The notes under the pieces were generated by a model. It had not been told where the DNA came from. It ran no database searches and saw only the letters and a program-made list of their open reading frames with translations. Shown piece after piece: positions 17,774-25,626 of a DNA stretch of 64,000 bases. The position numbers and the translations under genes are program-made. The DNA is from CAYMZZ01 sp046297935 (GTDB taxonomy: Bacteria; Bacteroidota; Bacteroidia; Chitinophagales; Chitinophagaceae). Position 1 is the first letter of the stretch. Each line of letters starts with the position of its first letter. The stretch is taken from contig JBKBHA010000001.1 of assembly GCA_046297935.1 (NCBI GenBank), forward strand, positions 682,001 through 746,000. The letters run 5' to 3'.

Positions 17774-18466
17774 TCACAGCTTCTTTTCATCCGCAAAACT
17801 AAAATACCCATCCTGGCTAACGATCAAATGATCGAGCACACGAATTTCGAAGAGTGCCGCCGCCTGAAACAGCTTTTGCGTCAGGGTTTCATCCGAATCG
17901 CTTGGCTGCAAACTGCCCGAGGGATGGTTATGAAAAAGGATCAGATTGGTGGCATCATGTTCCAGCGCTTTGCGTATAATGATTTTGGTATCGACCACAG
18001 TAGACGAAATACCACCCTGGCTGATGATTTCGAAATGATTGATCCTGTTGGCCCGATTCAGGAACAATACCCCAAATATTTCATGTCGGTAGTCTTTGAG
18101 CAGGGTTTGCAGATAGCTGGCTACCGATTGGCTGTTGCGAATGATGGTAGGTGCCCCCATATCACTCACCTGCCGTCGGCGCCCCAGCTCGAAAGCAGCC
18201 AACAGAACCATCGCCCGCACTTCTCCGATACCCGGTATCTTCTTTAAGTCATTGATATTCAGTTTTCCTAGTTGGGTGAGTTGGTTGCCTGCCGCTGCCA
18301 GCACTTTGTTAGCGAGGTCCAACACGGTTTGATTGCCATGTCCACTTTGCAGCAGAATAGCGATCAGCTCTGCGTTGCTTAGCGCCGCTTCACCAAGGGA
18401 TCGTAATTTTTCGCGTGGCCTTGCGTCGGGTGACCATTGTTTTATTGAGTATTTCTGCGCTTGCAT
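17774..18466 (-). CDS. radC: RadC-family JAB/MPN domain protein
   Basis: The 230-residue protein has the typical RadC layout. An N-terminal helix-hairpin-helix part includes RPREKLRSLGEAALSNAELI and IPGIGEVRAMVLLAAFELGRR. A C-terminal JAMM metalloprotease-like domain contains the metal motif HNHPSGSLQPSDSD. The historical DNA-repair assignment of RadC is disputed, so only the family is certain. The start is the ATG at 18466. It is transcribed divergently from the small membrane protein gene at 18571. A heptamer array follows its stop. Confidence 0.95.
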   Translation of the reverse strand: MQAQKYSIKQWSPDARPREKLRSLGEAALSNAELIAILLQSGHGNQTVLDLANKVLAAAGNQLTQLGKLNINDLKKIPGIGEVRAMVLLAAFELGRRRQVSDMGAPTIIRNSQSVASYLQTLLKDYRHEIFGVLFLNRANRINHFEIISQGGISSTVVDTKIIIRKALEHDATNLILFHNHPSGSLQPSDSDETLTQKLFQAAALFEIRVLDHLIVSQDGYFSFADEKKL

Positions 18467-18570
18467 GAATTCAATTTAACTTTTATTTTTATCGACGTAA
18501 GGTGCATTTCCACCGAAATAAGCGGGAAAATCACCGTTCCAATTATTCGAGAAACCAAAATCTGTATTGT

Positions 18571-18798
18571 ATGAAATCCAAATCCTACTCGTCCATGGGC
18601 GCTTTGCACCCTGTACTTTTCTTCGCAGTGATGTATGTGGTAGTGTTATTTCTGTCAATTTTCATCTGTTCATCCATCTTTTACAGCGTAAATGGCTCCG
18701 ATGCCAGTGCTGACTTATCTGATAAAAAGCAGAGCGAGCAAATGGCTTCGTCACGCTCGCTGCCTATGCCGGTTGCAAGCGCGGTAGCTGTTCGGTAA
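18571..18798 (+). CDS. Small single-pass membrane protein, unknown function
   Basis: The 75-residue product starts at the ATG at 18571 (MKSKSYSSMGALHP). The longer in-frame start at 18502 would add only a polar, non-conserved-looking extension across the radC promoter region. Residues about 14-35 form one transmembrane helix (FFAVMYVVVLFLSIFICSSIF), followed by an acidic and then polar tail of about 35 residues. No family was recognised. It is divergent from radC and 231 bases ahead of prs. It could be a genuine small envelope protein, since its composition is not random, but conservation is untested. Confidence 0.5.
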   Translation: MKSKSYSSMGALHPVLFFAVMYVVVLFLSIFICSSIFYSVNGSDASADLSDKKQSEQMASSRSLPMPVASAVAVR

Positions 18799-18983
18799 AT
18801 GAACGGCAGTTGAGGGCAAACGAACCTGAAAGGAAAAAATTTTACCGGGAAAATTGTAGAGTTGACTGGTCAAAATGTTGAACCGTTCTACTTAGCTCAG
18901 AACTGTTTAGCGAGTCGATCAACGCCTCTATAATTTTCCTTTTTTAATTTATCCTTTTGAATTTTTCCTTTTTTAAATCCTCT

Positions 18984-19013
18984 TATCTTCGCCGCACCAA
19001 AGGGTGCCTTTGG
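18984..19013 (+). promoter_or_regulatory. Candidate -7 box and 5' leader hairpin of prs
   Basis: TATCTTCG at 18984-18991 matches TAnnTTTG with one mismatch. A TTG at 18957-18959 is a possible but distant -33 element. Just downstream, CCAAAGG (18997-19003) and CCTTTGG (19007-19013) form a perfect seven-bp hairpin with a GTG loop in the predicted leader, 17 bases before the prs ATG. Upstream, 18936-18978 holds imperfect direct repeats of a T-rich TTTTCCTTTTTTAA-like word. Confidence 0.4.
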
Positions 19014-19029
19014 ATTTCAGTTTTCAGCC

Positions 19030-19980
19030 ATGCAATCAGCCAAAATATTTGCCGGAACCAGCTCTGGCGTATTAGCCGACCATATTTGTCAGAAATATGG
19101 GAACCGGCCCGGAAAAATTGCCATCCAACGCTTTAGCGATGGGGAAATTTGCCCGGTTTTCCTGGAAAGTATCCGCGGCGATTTTGTTTTTCTGGTGCAA
19201 AGCACCAATTCGCCCGCCGATAACCTGATGGAACTGCTCCTGATGATCGATGCGGCTCGCCGGGCTTCTGCTTATAAAGTAATAGCCGTGATACCATATT
19301 ATGGATATGGACGGCAGGATCGAAAAGACAAGCCCAGGGTTGCGATCGGCAGCAAGTTGGTTGCCAATATGTTAGTGGCGGCCGGCGCCGATCGGATCAT
19401 TACTATGGACCTGCATGCTCCTCAGATTCAGGGCTATTTTGACATCCCTGTAGACCATTTGGACAGTCACGCGGTTTTTATTCCATATATAGAGAATCTT
19501 CAGCTGGAAAATCTTACCTTTGCGGCCCCGGATGTGGGAGCAACCAACCGTATCCGCGAAATAGCCAACTATTTCAACGCGGAAATGGTGATTTGTGACA
19601 AGCACCGGAAAAGAGCGAATGAGATTGCGAGCATGGCATTGATAGGTGATGTGGTAGATCGGGACATCGTGATTATTGATGATATCTGCGACACCGGTGG
19701 AACACTGGCGAAAAGTGCGGCTTTGATGAAAGAAAAGGGTGCCAGAAGTGTGAGAGCGTTGATTACTCACCCGGTACTTAGCGGCAAGGCGTATGAGAAT
19801 CTGGAGAATAGTGTGCTGGAGGAAGTGGTGGTTTGCGATACTATTCCCGTTCGTCAGGCCAGCAGCAAGATCAAAGTGATTTCAGTAGCTGAACTATTTG
19901 CAGTAGCTATTAGAAATGCTTTTGAGAACAAGAGTATCACCAGTCTCTTTGTTCATTCACAGCGAAGAGCCAGTTTATAA
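19030..19980 (+). CDS. prs: Ribose-phosphate pyrophosphokinase
   Basis: The 316-residue cytoplasmic enzyme makes PRPP from ribose 5-phosphate and ATP. The sequence has the ATP/flexible-loop motif YYGYGRQDRKDKPR, the divalent-cation region DLHAPQIQGYFDIPVDHL and the PRPP-binding motif IVIIDDICDTGGTL. The length and start (MQSAKIFAGTSSGVLADHI) match the family. It lies 30 bases upstream of rplY, an arrangement (prs followed by L25/Ctc) that is common in bacteria. The two probably share one transcript ending at the terminator at 20670. Confidence 0.97.
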   Translation: MQSAKIFAGTSSGVLADHICQKYGNRPGKIAIQRFSDGEICPVFLESIRGDFVFLVQSTNSPADNLMELLLMIDAARRASAYKVIAVIPYYGYGRQDRKDKPRVAIGSKLVANMLVAAGADRIITMDLHAPQIQGYFDIPVDHLDSHAVFIPYIENLQLENLTFAAPDVGATNRIREIANYFNAEMVICDKHRKRANEIASMALIGDVVDRDIVIIDDICDTGGTLAKSAALMKEKGARSVRALITHPVLSGKAYENLENSVLEEVVVCDTIPVRQASSKIKVISVAELFAVAIRNAFENKSITSLFVHSQRRASL

Positions 19981-20010
19981 AGAAGCGTAATTTTTAAAAC
20001 AACATAACAA

Positions 20011-20613
20011 ATGAAAACAATTACAATCGAAGGACAACTGAGGACCGGATTCGGGAAAAGCGCCACCCGACAGCTCCGCTCTCAGGGACTTGTGCCTGGT
20101 GTAATTTATGGAGGTGCCGAGGAGGTGAATTTTGCCGCTCCCGCTGCTGCTTTCAAACACCTGGTTTACACACCCAGCTTCCAAATTGCAGAAATCAAAC
20201 TGGAAGGCAAAACCTATCGTACTATTCTGAAGGATCTGCAGTTTGATAAGGTGAATGATCACCTGACTCACGTAGATCTGCTGGAACTGGTTGAAGATAA
20301 AAAAGTGATCGCCAACATCCCCCTGAAACTCGTTGGTGCTTCAAAAGGTGTGAAAGAGGGTGGTCGCCTGGTGCCGAAGATGAAGTCTTTAAAAGTAAAG
20401 ACTTACCCTAAATATTTGCAGGAACATATCGAAGTGCCTGTTGATGATCTGGGTTTGAATGAAAACATCCGGGTAGAAGATGTGAAGGCCGACAACTACG
20501 AAATCCTGAACTCTCCCCGTATTCCCATCGCTTCCGTAGTAATGACTCGTCAATTGCGTCAGGAAGAAGCCTCAGCACCAAAAGCAGGTGCAGCGGAAGC
20601 TCCGAAGAAGTAA
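20011..20613 (+). CDS. rplY: 50S ribosomal protein L25 / general stress protein Ctc
   Basis: The 200-residue protein is the long (Ctc-type) L25, which binds 5S rRNA. The N-terminal domain has ITIEGQLRTGFGKSATRQLR and VPGVIYGG. The linker DLQFDKVNDHLTHVDLLEL and the beta-rich C-terminal TL5-like domain follow. The tail is Ala/Lys-rich, as is usual. It is the second gene of the prs operon, with a 30-base gap, and is followed by a clear terminator. Confidence 0.96.
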   Translation: MKTITIEGQLRTGFGKSATRQLRSQGLVPGVIYGGAEEVNFAAPAAAFKHLVYTPSFQIAEIKLEGKTYRTILKDLQFDKVNDHLTHVDLLELVEDKKVIANIPLKLVGASKGVKEGGRLVPKMKSLKVKTYPKYLQEHIEVPVDDLGLNENIRVEDVKADNYEILNSPRIPIASVVMTRQLRQEEASAPKAGAAEAPKK

Positions 20614-20669
20614 GATAGACGGATGGGTTGGCGTAGCCAACATCCATTTGTGGAAGATAATAAGAGAGA

Positions 20670-20700
20670 AGCCTGTACTGCAACGTACAGGCTTTCTTTT
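20670..20700 (+). terminator. Rho-independent terminator of prs-rplY
   Basis: The stem AGCCTGTAC (20670-20678) pairs perfectly with GTACAGGCT (20685-20693) around a six-base loop. TTCTTTT follows. Confidence 0.9.
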
Positions 20701-20728
20701 ATCAAAAGGATAATTGCAATTTTGCATT

Positions 20729-21304
20729 ATGAAGTTCCTCATCGTTGGACTGGGAAATACCGGACAGGAATATGCACATACCCGCCACAATATTGGGTTC
20801 GATGTGGTAATGGCATTTGTGCAAAAACATGGCGGCAGTTTTCAGAACGATCGGCTGGCATATAGGGCAGAGGTGAAATGGAAAGGAAAGCTGTTTGTTT
20901 GTATCTGTCCTACCACTTACATGAACCTGAGCGGGAAAGCGGTGAAGTACTGGCTGGAGCGTGAAAAACTGGAACCTGCACAAATGTTGGTAGTAGTGGA
21001 CGAACTGGCTCTTCCGCTAGAGAAACTGCGACTGCGAGGCGGTGGTAGTGCTGCCGGACACAACGGCCTTCGCAACATCAACGAACTGTTAGGTACGGAA
21101 GAATATCCCCGCCTGCGTTTTGGTATAGGAAACCAGTATCCCAAAGGTATGCAGGCAGAGTTTGTATTATCGAAATGGCGGAAAGAAGAAGAACCACTGG
21201 TAGAGCTGAAAATTCAGAAATCGGTGGAAGTAATCGAAAATTTCGCAAGTATCGGCCTTGCAAGAGCCATGAACCTGGTAAATAATCAGGAGTATAAGTT
21301 ATGA
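20729..21304 (+). CDS. pth: Peptidyl-tRNA hydrolase
   Basis: The 191-residue enzyme recycles peptidyl-tRNA. It has the N-terminal motif KFLIVGLGNTGQEYAHTRHN with catalytic His20, then PTTYMNLSGKAV and the RGGGSAAGHNGLRNI motif. The frame is open from a TTG at 20714, but the ATG at 20729 fits the family start. The catalytic-loop segment VVVDELALPLEKLRL replaces the more usual VYDDLDLPLG-type sequence, a mild divergence. It is monocistronic or shares its upstream region with the FAH-family gene. Confidence 0.95.
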   Translation: MKFLIVGLGNTGQEYAHTRHNIGFDVVMAFVQKHGGSFQNDRLAYRAEVKWKGKLFVCICPTTYMNLSGKAVKYWLEREKLEPAQMLVVVDELALPLEKLRLRGGGSAAGHNGLRNINELLGTEEYPRLRFGIGNQYPKGMQAEFVLSKWRKEEEPLVELKIQKSVEVIENFASIGLARAMNLVNNQEYKL

Positions 21305-21448
21305 GAAATCAGGGCGATTACTTATTTTAGCGTCCTGACCCCTCTAAGTTTTTGAAATCCAATTAACTAATTGATTTTTACGAATATATGGGATAAACGA
21401 TCCTTAGAAAAGTATCCCTTTGTATTTAAACAAACACCATCCTGGGTT

Positions 21449-22060
21449 ATGAAAATTTTTTGTGTAGGTCGTAATTATGTAGAACATGCGAAGGAGTTGG
21501 GCAATGAAGTGCCGGACGAACCGGTAATTTTTATGAAGCCCAAAAGCGCGATGCTGCAACCCCATACACCATTTTATTATCCCGAGTTTACCAACGAATT
21601 GCATTATGAGTGCGAGTTGGTAATTCGCATCAGCAAAAACGGAAAATACATTCAGGAAAAATTTGCGAGCAAGTATTACGATGCTATCACTGTAGGGATT
21701 GATTTTACAGCCCGCGACATTCAAAACGAACTGAAAGCAAAAGGGCTGCCCTGGGAAAAAGCGAAAGCGTGGGATAACTCTGCCGTGATTGGCAAATGGA
21801 AGCCACTTACTGAAATCAAAAACCGTAAGGAGCTTAAGTTCGGACTTTATAAAAACAAAGAATTGGTGCAGAACGGTAATTCGGCCAACATGATTCACCA
21901 GTTCGATGAAATCGTCTCTTACATTTCCAATTTCTTCTCAGTAAATATCGGGGATGTTATTTTCACCGGCACACCTGCGGGGGTAGGAGAAGCAGTGGTG
22001 GGCGACGAACTGGAGGGCTTCATTGAAGATGAAAATCTCTTCAAGCTGGAAGTGAAATAA
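21449..22060 (+). CDS. Fumarylacetoacetate hydrolase-family protein
   Basis: The 203-residue protein (start ATG 21449, MKIFCVGRNYVEHAKELG) is a short FAH-family enzyme of the FAHD1/YcgM type. These act on small 2-oxo acids as hydrolases, hydratases or decarboxylases. The metal-binding motif HYECELVI, the core GIDFTARDIQNELKAKGLPW and the C-terminal FTGTPAGVG are present. The exact substrate cannot be read from the sequence; oxaloacetate or an acylpyruvate are plausible by family. A terminator follows at once. Confidence 0.9.
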   Translation: MKIFCVGRNYVEHAKELGNEVPDEPVIFMKPKSAMLQPHTPFYYPEFTNELHYECELVIRISKNGKYIQEKFASKYYDAITVGIDFTARDIQNELKAKGLPWEKAKAWDNSAVIGKWKPLTEIKNRKELKFGLYKNKELVQNGNSANMIHQFDEIVSYISNFFSVNIGDVIFTGTPAGVGEAVVGDELEGFIEDENLFKLEVK

Positions 22061-22069
22061 GAAATTTGA

Positions 22070-22095
22070 AACGCCCCCGACGGGGCGTTTTTTTA
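22070..22095 (+). terminator. Rho-independent terminator after the FAH-family gene
   Basis: AACGCCCC (22070-22077) pairs with GGGGCGTT (22082-22089) around a four-base loop. A run of T residues follows. Confidence 0.92.
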
Positions 22096-22191
22096 TTGAT
22101 GAACATATCAACCAACATCACAGAGCAGCTGTTTATACCGTGATTAGACGGGAAAATTGCTTTGCAGTTTCCTGCTTACAACCGTTCGTCT

Positions 22192-22199
22192 TACATTTG
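22192..22199 (+). promoter_or_regulatory. Candidate -7 promoter box of the E1 dehydrogenase gene
   Basis: TACATTTG matches TAnnTTTG exactly and lies 16 bases before the ATG at 22216. TTTG words at 22157-22164 are candidate -33 elements, but with longer spacing than the usual 17-23 bases. Confidence 0.5.
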
Positions 22200-22215
22200 C
22201 GCCTATCTTTAGCTT

Positions 22216-24279
22216 ATGGCCCACAGAGACTTGCAAATAAAGGCATTTCAACTAATGGCTCAGGTGCAGCAAATGGCAGCCACCTATGAAGCCAACCGGT
22301 CGGTTTGCAAATATGTACATTCTACTTCGCGCGGGCATGAGGCTATTCAACTGGCTTCCGCTTTCCAGTTGCAGCCGCAGGATTTTGTGAGTCCGTACTA
22401 TCGGGACGAAAGTATGTTGCTCGGCCTGGGCTTTACGCCCTACGAATTAATGCTGCAGCTATTGGCCAAAGGGGATGATATTTTCACAGCTGGTCGTGAA
22501 TACTATTCCCATCCAAATTATCGCGGCAGCGACAAGCCTACGATCATCCATCAGAGTAGTGCCACTGGTATGCAGGCAATCCCAACAACAGGTATTGCAC
22601 AGGGAATTCGTTATTGGGAGAAACAAGACCCAACAAAACTGCGCAGGGGAGCGGCCGGAGAAATGCCTGTGGTGATTTGTTCCCTCGGTGATGCGAGTAT
22701 TACCGAAGGTGAGGTAAGTGAGGCTTTTCAGTTTGCAGCACTTCACCAGTTGCCGATCATTTACCTGGTACAGGACAACGAGTGGGGTATAAGTGTATCG
22801 GCCACCGAAGCACGGGCAATGAATGCATTCGAAATGGCCGCCGGATTTAAGGGGTTGAACAGAATACAGGTTGATGGCAGTGATTTTGATGCTTCCTACG
22901 ACATCATGAACTATGTGGTCAGGGAAGTACGCCAGCACAGAAAGCCCTGGCTTGTGCATGCAACAGTTCCGCTATTGGGCCACCACACCAGCGGCGTTCG
23001 AAAAGAGTTTTACCGGTCCGATGAAGACTGGAATAAACACAGTGCACAGGATCCATATAAGAAATTACGCGATAAATTGTTGCTTCATTTAGAGGAAGAG
23101 GAGCTGCTGACGATTGAAAAAAATGCAGCTTCGTTGGTGGCAGAAGCTTTCGAAAAAGCGAAGAACGCCCCCGAACCCGCTATTTCTGACGCTCATAAAC
23201 ACGTGTTTGCTTCCACGTCGGTGACAGAAGAAAAAGGCGTAAGGGAACCTGCATCCGCAGCAAAGATTGTAATGGTCGACGCTGCATTATTCGCTATTCG
23301 CGAGCTAATGGAAGCCCATCCCGAACTTGTTTTGTATGGTCAGGATGTTGGCCAGCGCCTCGGAGGTGTGTTTCGTGAAGCGGCTACACTGGCCGAACGA
23401 TTTGGTCAGAACAGAGTGTTTAACACAGCCATTCAGGAAGCTTATATTGTCGGTAGCACCATTGGTATGAATGCCGCCGGAGTGAAGCCGATAGTTGAAG
23501 TGCAATTTGCCGACTACATTTATCCGGCCCTGAACCAACTGGTAACAGAAATCAGTAAGAGCTGTTACCTTACCGCTGGCCGTTTCCCGGTGTCAATGAT
23601 ACTTCGGGTACCAATTGGAGCTTATGGCGGCGGAGGCCCCTATCACAGCGGCAGCATTGAAACAACTTTACTCAGTATAAAAGGGATCAAGGTAGCTTAT
23701 CCCTCGAATGCGGCAGACATGAAAGGGCTGATGAAGGCGGCTTTCTATGACGGGAATCCCGTGGTGATGCTTGAACATAAAGGACTTTACTGGAGTAAAG
23801 TGCCCGGTACCGAGGCTGCCAAAACACCGGAACCTGATAGAGATTATATTCTTCCGCTTGGCAAAGCTTCTATTGTAAAACGCGCCGACAGCGAATTACT
23901 GAGGGCTGGGGATACCGCCCTGGTGATTACATACGGCATGGGTGTTCACTGGGCTTTGCAGGCCAGCTTGCAACTTCCCGGGCATATCGAAATCGTTGAC
24001 CTTCGAACACTTCATCCTCTTGATGAAGACTTAGTTTTCGAGCGAGTGAAGGCACACGGCAGATGTTTGGTGCTGACCGAAGAGCAACAGAATAATTCTT
24101 TTGCTGAAGCTCTGGCAGGAAGGATCACCCAAGCCTGTTTCAAATGGCTTGATGCCGCCCCTGAAGTACTGGGTGCAGCCAATGTACCTGCGATTCCAAT
24201 GAACACCCAGTTAGAGCAGGAAGTATTGCCTAACGCGCAGAAGCTGGCGAATCGTCTGCGAAAATTACTGGAACAATAA
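22216..24279 (+). CDS. Fused alpha/beta E1 component of a 2-oxoacid dehydrogenase (branched-chain type)
   Basis: The 687-residue protein carries both halves of a thiamine-diphosphate E1 in one chain. Residues 1-330 are the alpha part: RGHEAIQLASAF, YYRDESMLLGLG, then the TPP motif LGDASITEGEVSEAFQFAA ending in QDNEWGIS. Residues about 350-687 are the transketolase-like beta part: YGQDVGQRLGGVFREA, then FNTAIQEAYIVGSTIGMN and PIVEVQFADYIYPALNQL. It decarboxylates 2-oxo acids and passes the acyl group to E2 lipoate. Fused E1 chains of this type are common in Bacteroidota as 2-oxoisovalerate dehydrogenase. E2 and E3 are not in the window. The gene stops three bases before the convergent histidine kinase gene. 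Confidence 0.93.
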   Translation: MAHRDLQIKAFQLMAQVQQMAATYEANRSVCKYVHSTSRGHEAIQLASAFQLQPQDFVSPYYRDESMLLGLGFTPYELMLQLLAKGDDIFTAGREYYSHPNYRGSDKPTIIHQSSATGMQAIPTTGIAQGIRYWEKQDPTKLRRGAAGEMPVVICSLGDASITEGEVSEAFQFAALHQLPIIYLVQDNEWGISVSATEARAMNAFEMAAGFKGLNRIQVDGSDFDASYDIMNYVVREVRQHRKPWLVHATVPLLGHHTSGVRKEFYRSDEDWNKHSAQDPYKKLRDKLLLHLEEEELLTIEKNAASLVAEAFEKAKNAPEPAISDAHKHVFASTSVTEEKGVREPASAAKIVMVDAALFAIRELMEAHPELVLYGQDVGQRLGGVFREAATLAERFGQNRVFNTAIQEAYIVGSTIGMNAAGVKPIVEVQFADYIYPALNQLVTEISKSCYLTAGRFPVSMILRVPIGAYGGGGPYHSGSIETTLLSIKGIKVAYPSNAADMKGLMKAAFYDGNPVVMLEHKGLYWSKVPGTEAAKTPEPDRDYILPLGKASIVKRADSELLRAGDTALVITYGMGVHWALQASLQLPGHIEIVDLRTLHPLDEDLVFERVKAHGRCLVLTEEQQNNSFAEALAGRITQACFKWLDAAPEVLGAANVPAIPMNTQLEQEVLPNAQKLANRLRKLLEQ

Positions 24280-24282
24280 CAG

Positions 24283-25626
24283 CTAGAACTGAAGAGTGAA
24301 AACAGTTCCTTCTCCAGGGGAGGACTGCGCTTGAATATTTCCTTTGTGCAACATCATAATCTGTTTACACAGGCTTAGGCCAATGCCGCTTCCGTTTTTC
24401 TTGGTGCTGAAAAAAGGTATGAATATTTTTTCAAGCACTTCAGGCGCCATGCCGGCACCGTTGTCAATGATCCTGATGGCAGGTCTTCTGTTTGTTCCGA
24501 GGGATGCAGACAGCACAATACGCGGTTCGTTCTTTTCTTTTACAGCTTCCATCGCATTAACCATCAGGTTAATCATCACTTGTTCTAGCAGGTTAAGGTC
24601 TACTTCCAGCTGCATGTCCATGTCTTTCAGAATAGTTTCAATTTCTATCTGACGGGCTTCCAGTGAAGGTTGCATAAGCTGAAGTAGATTCTCGAATAAA
24701 TCACGAACGTATACCTTTTGCAGGTTGAGTGTGGTGATTTTGTTGAGATTGCGGTAGGTTTCGGCAAATTTCAATAAGCCTTCACTACGCCTACGAATGG
24801 TTTCTATCCCCAGTTCCATGTCGTCAACAATACCGCCGGCATTGTTGAGATCGCTGGCCGATTCCTGCAATCGATTCTTGAGCGTGCCGGCCAGCGAGGC
24901 GATGGGAGCTACCGAGTTCATAATTTCGTGAGTTAACACGCTCAATAACTTCTGCCAGGCTTTCGATTCGGTTTCGTCAAGCGCTTCGTTCACGTTTTGA
25001 AAAGCAATCAGCTTATACACTTTTCCTTCTGTTTGAAAGGCGGTGGCAGACAACAAAATCTTAAAAGCAGAGCGCTCCAGATGTGCCGAACTAATTTTGC
25101 TCGAGGCGGGCTTCAGCGCTAAAATGTCGTGATACAGCTCTTCATCACGTCTTGCCAGACTATGAATAGTTTTCAAATAAGGAAGTTGCAGCATTCGCTT
25201 GAGCGACTCATTCATCCATACCACATCGCCTGTTTCTTCGTCGTACGACAAAATACCGGTATCAACCAGCTCCAGAATTTTTTGAAGATACTGGTATTGT
25301 GTTTCTTTCTCCTTGCTGATTACCTTGAAAGTGCTATTAATTTCATTAAAGCCCTGGCGAAGCGTTTGCACCTCAGCGGGCGCATGTTTTACATCGAAGT
25401 ATCGGGAAAAATCGCGGTAATGAATAGATTCGACAAACTGGTCGAGCTCGGCCTGCGCTTTTCGCTGGTGTTTGTAAATATCCACCACCTGATAAATAAC
25501 AATTGGTACCAGAATCAGCAATAGCACATACCACTCGTGAGTAATTACCATTGAAAGGGCAAAAAGGGTAGCCGCCAGTAGCAGTACCCTTATTAAAATC
25601 CGCCACTCGTATTTTTTAAATGTCAT
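24283..25626 (-). CDS. NtrB-like sensor histidine kinase
   Basis: The 447-residue membrane kinase is the likely partner of the overlapping NtrC-type regulator. Two transmembrane helices lie at residues about 10-48 with almost no periplasmic loop. A PAS-like domain at about 110-215 follows (ELVDTGILSYDEETGDVVWMNESL). The phospho-acceptor motif is LTHEIMNSVAP with His233. The ATPase domain has the N box (residues 353-365), DNGAG (388-392) and GSGIGL (412-417). The tiny extracytoplasmic loop suggests it senses a membrane or cytoplasmic signal, possibly envelope stress, which is inference. Its start overlaps the regulator's end by 11 bases, indicating translational coupling. Confidence 0.92.
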   Translation of the reverse strand: MTFKKYEWRILIRVLLLAATLFALSMVITHEWYVLLLILVPIVIYQVVDIYKHQRKAQAELDQFVESIHYRDFSRYFDVKHAPAEVQTLRQGFNEINSTFKVISKEKETQYQYLQKILELVDTGILSYDEETGDVVWMNESLKRMLQLPYLKTIHSLARRDEELYHDILALKPASSKISSAHLERSAFKILLSATAFQTEGKVYKLIAFQNVNEALDETESKAWQKLLSVLTHEIMNSVAPIASLAGTLKNRLQESASDLNNAGGIVDDMELGIETIRRRSEGLLKFAETYRNLNKITTLNLQKVYVRDLFENLLQLMQPSLEARQIEIETILKDMDMQLEVDLNLLEQVMINLMVNAMEAVKEKNEPRIVLSASLGTNRRPAIRIIDNGAGMAPEVLEKIFIPFFSTKKNGSGIGLSLCKQIMMLHKGNIQAQSSPGEGTVFTLQF

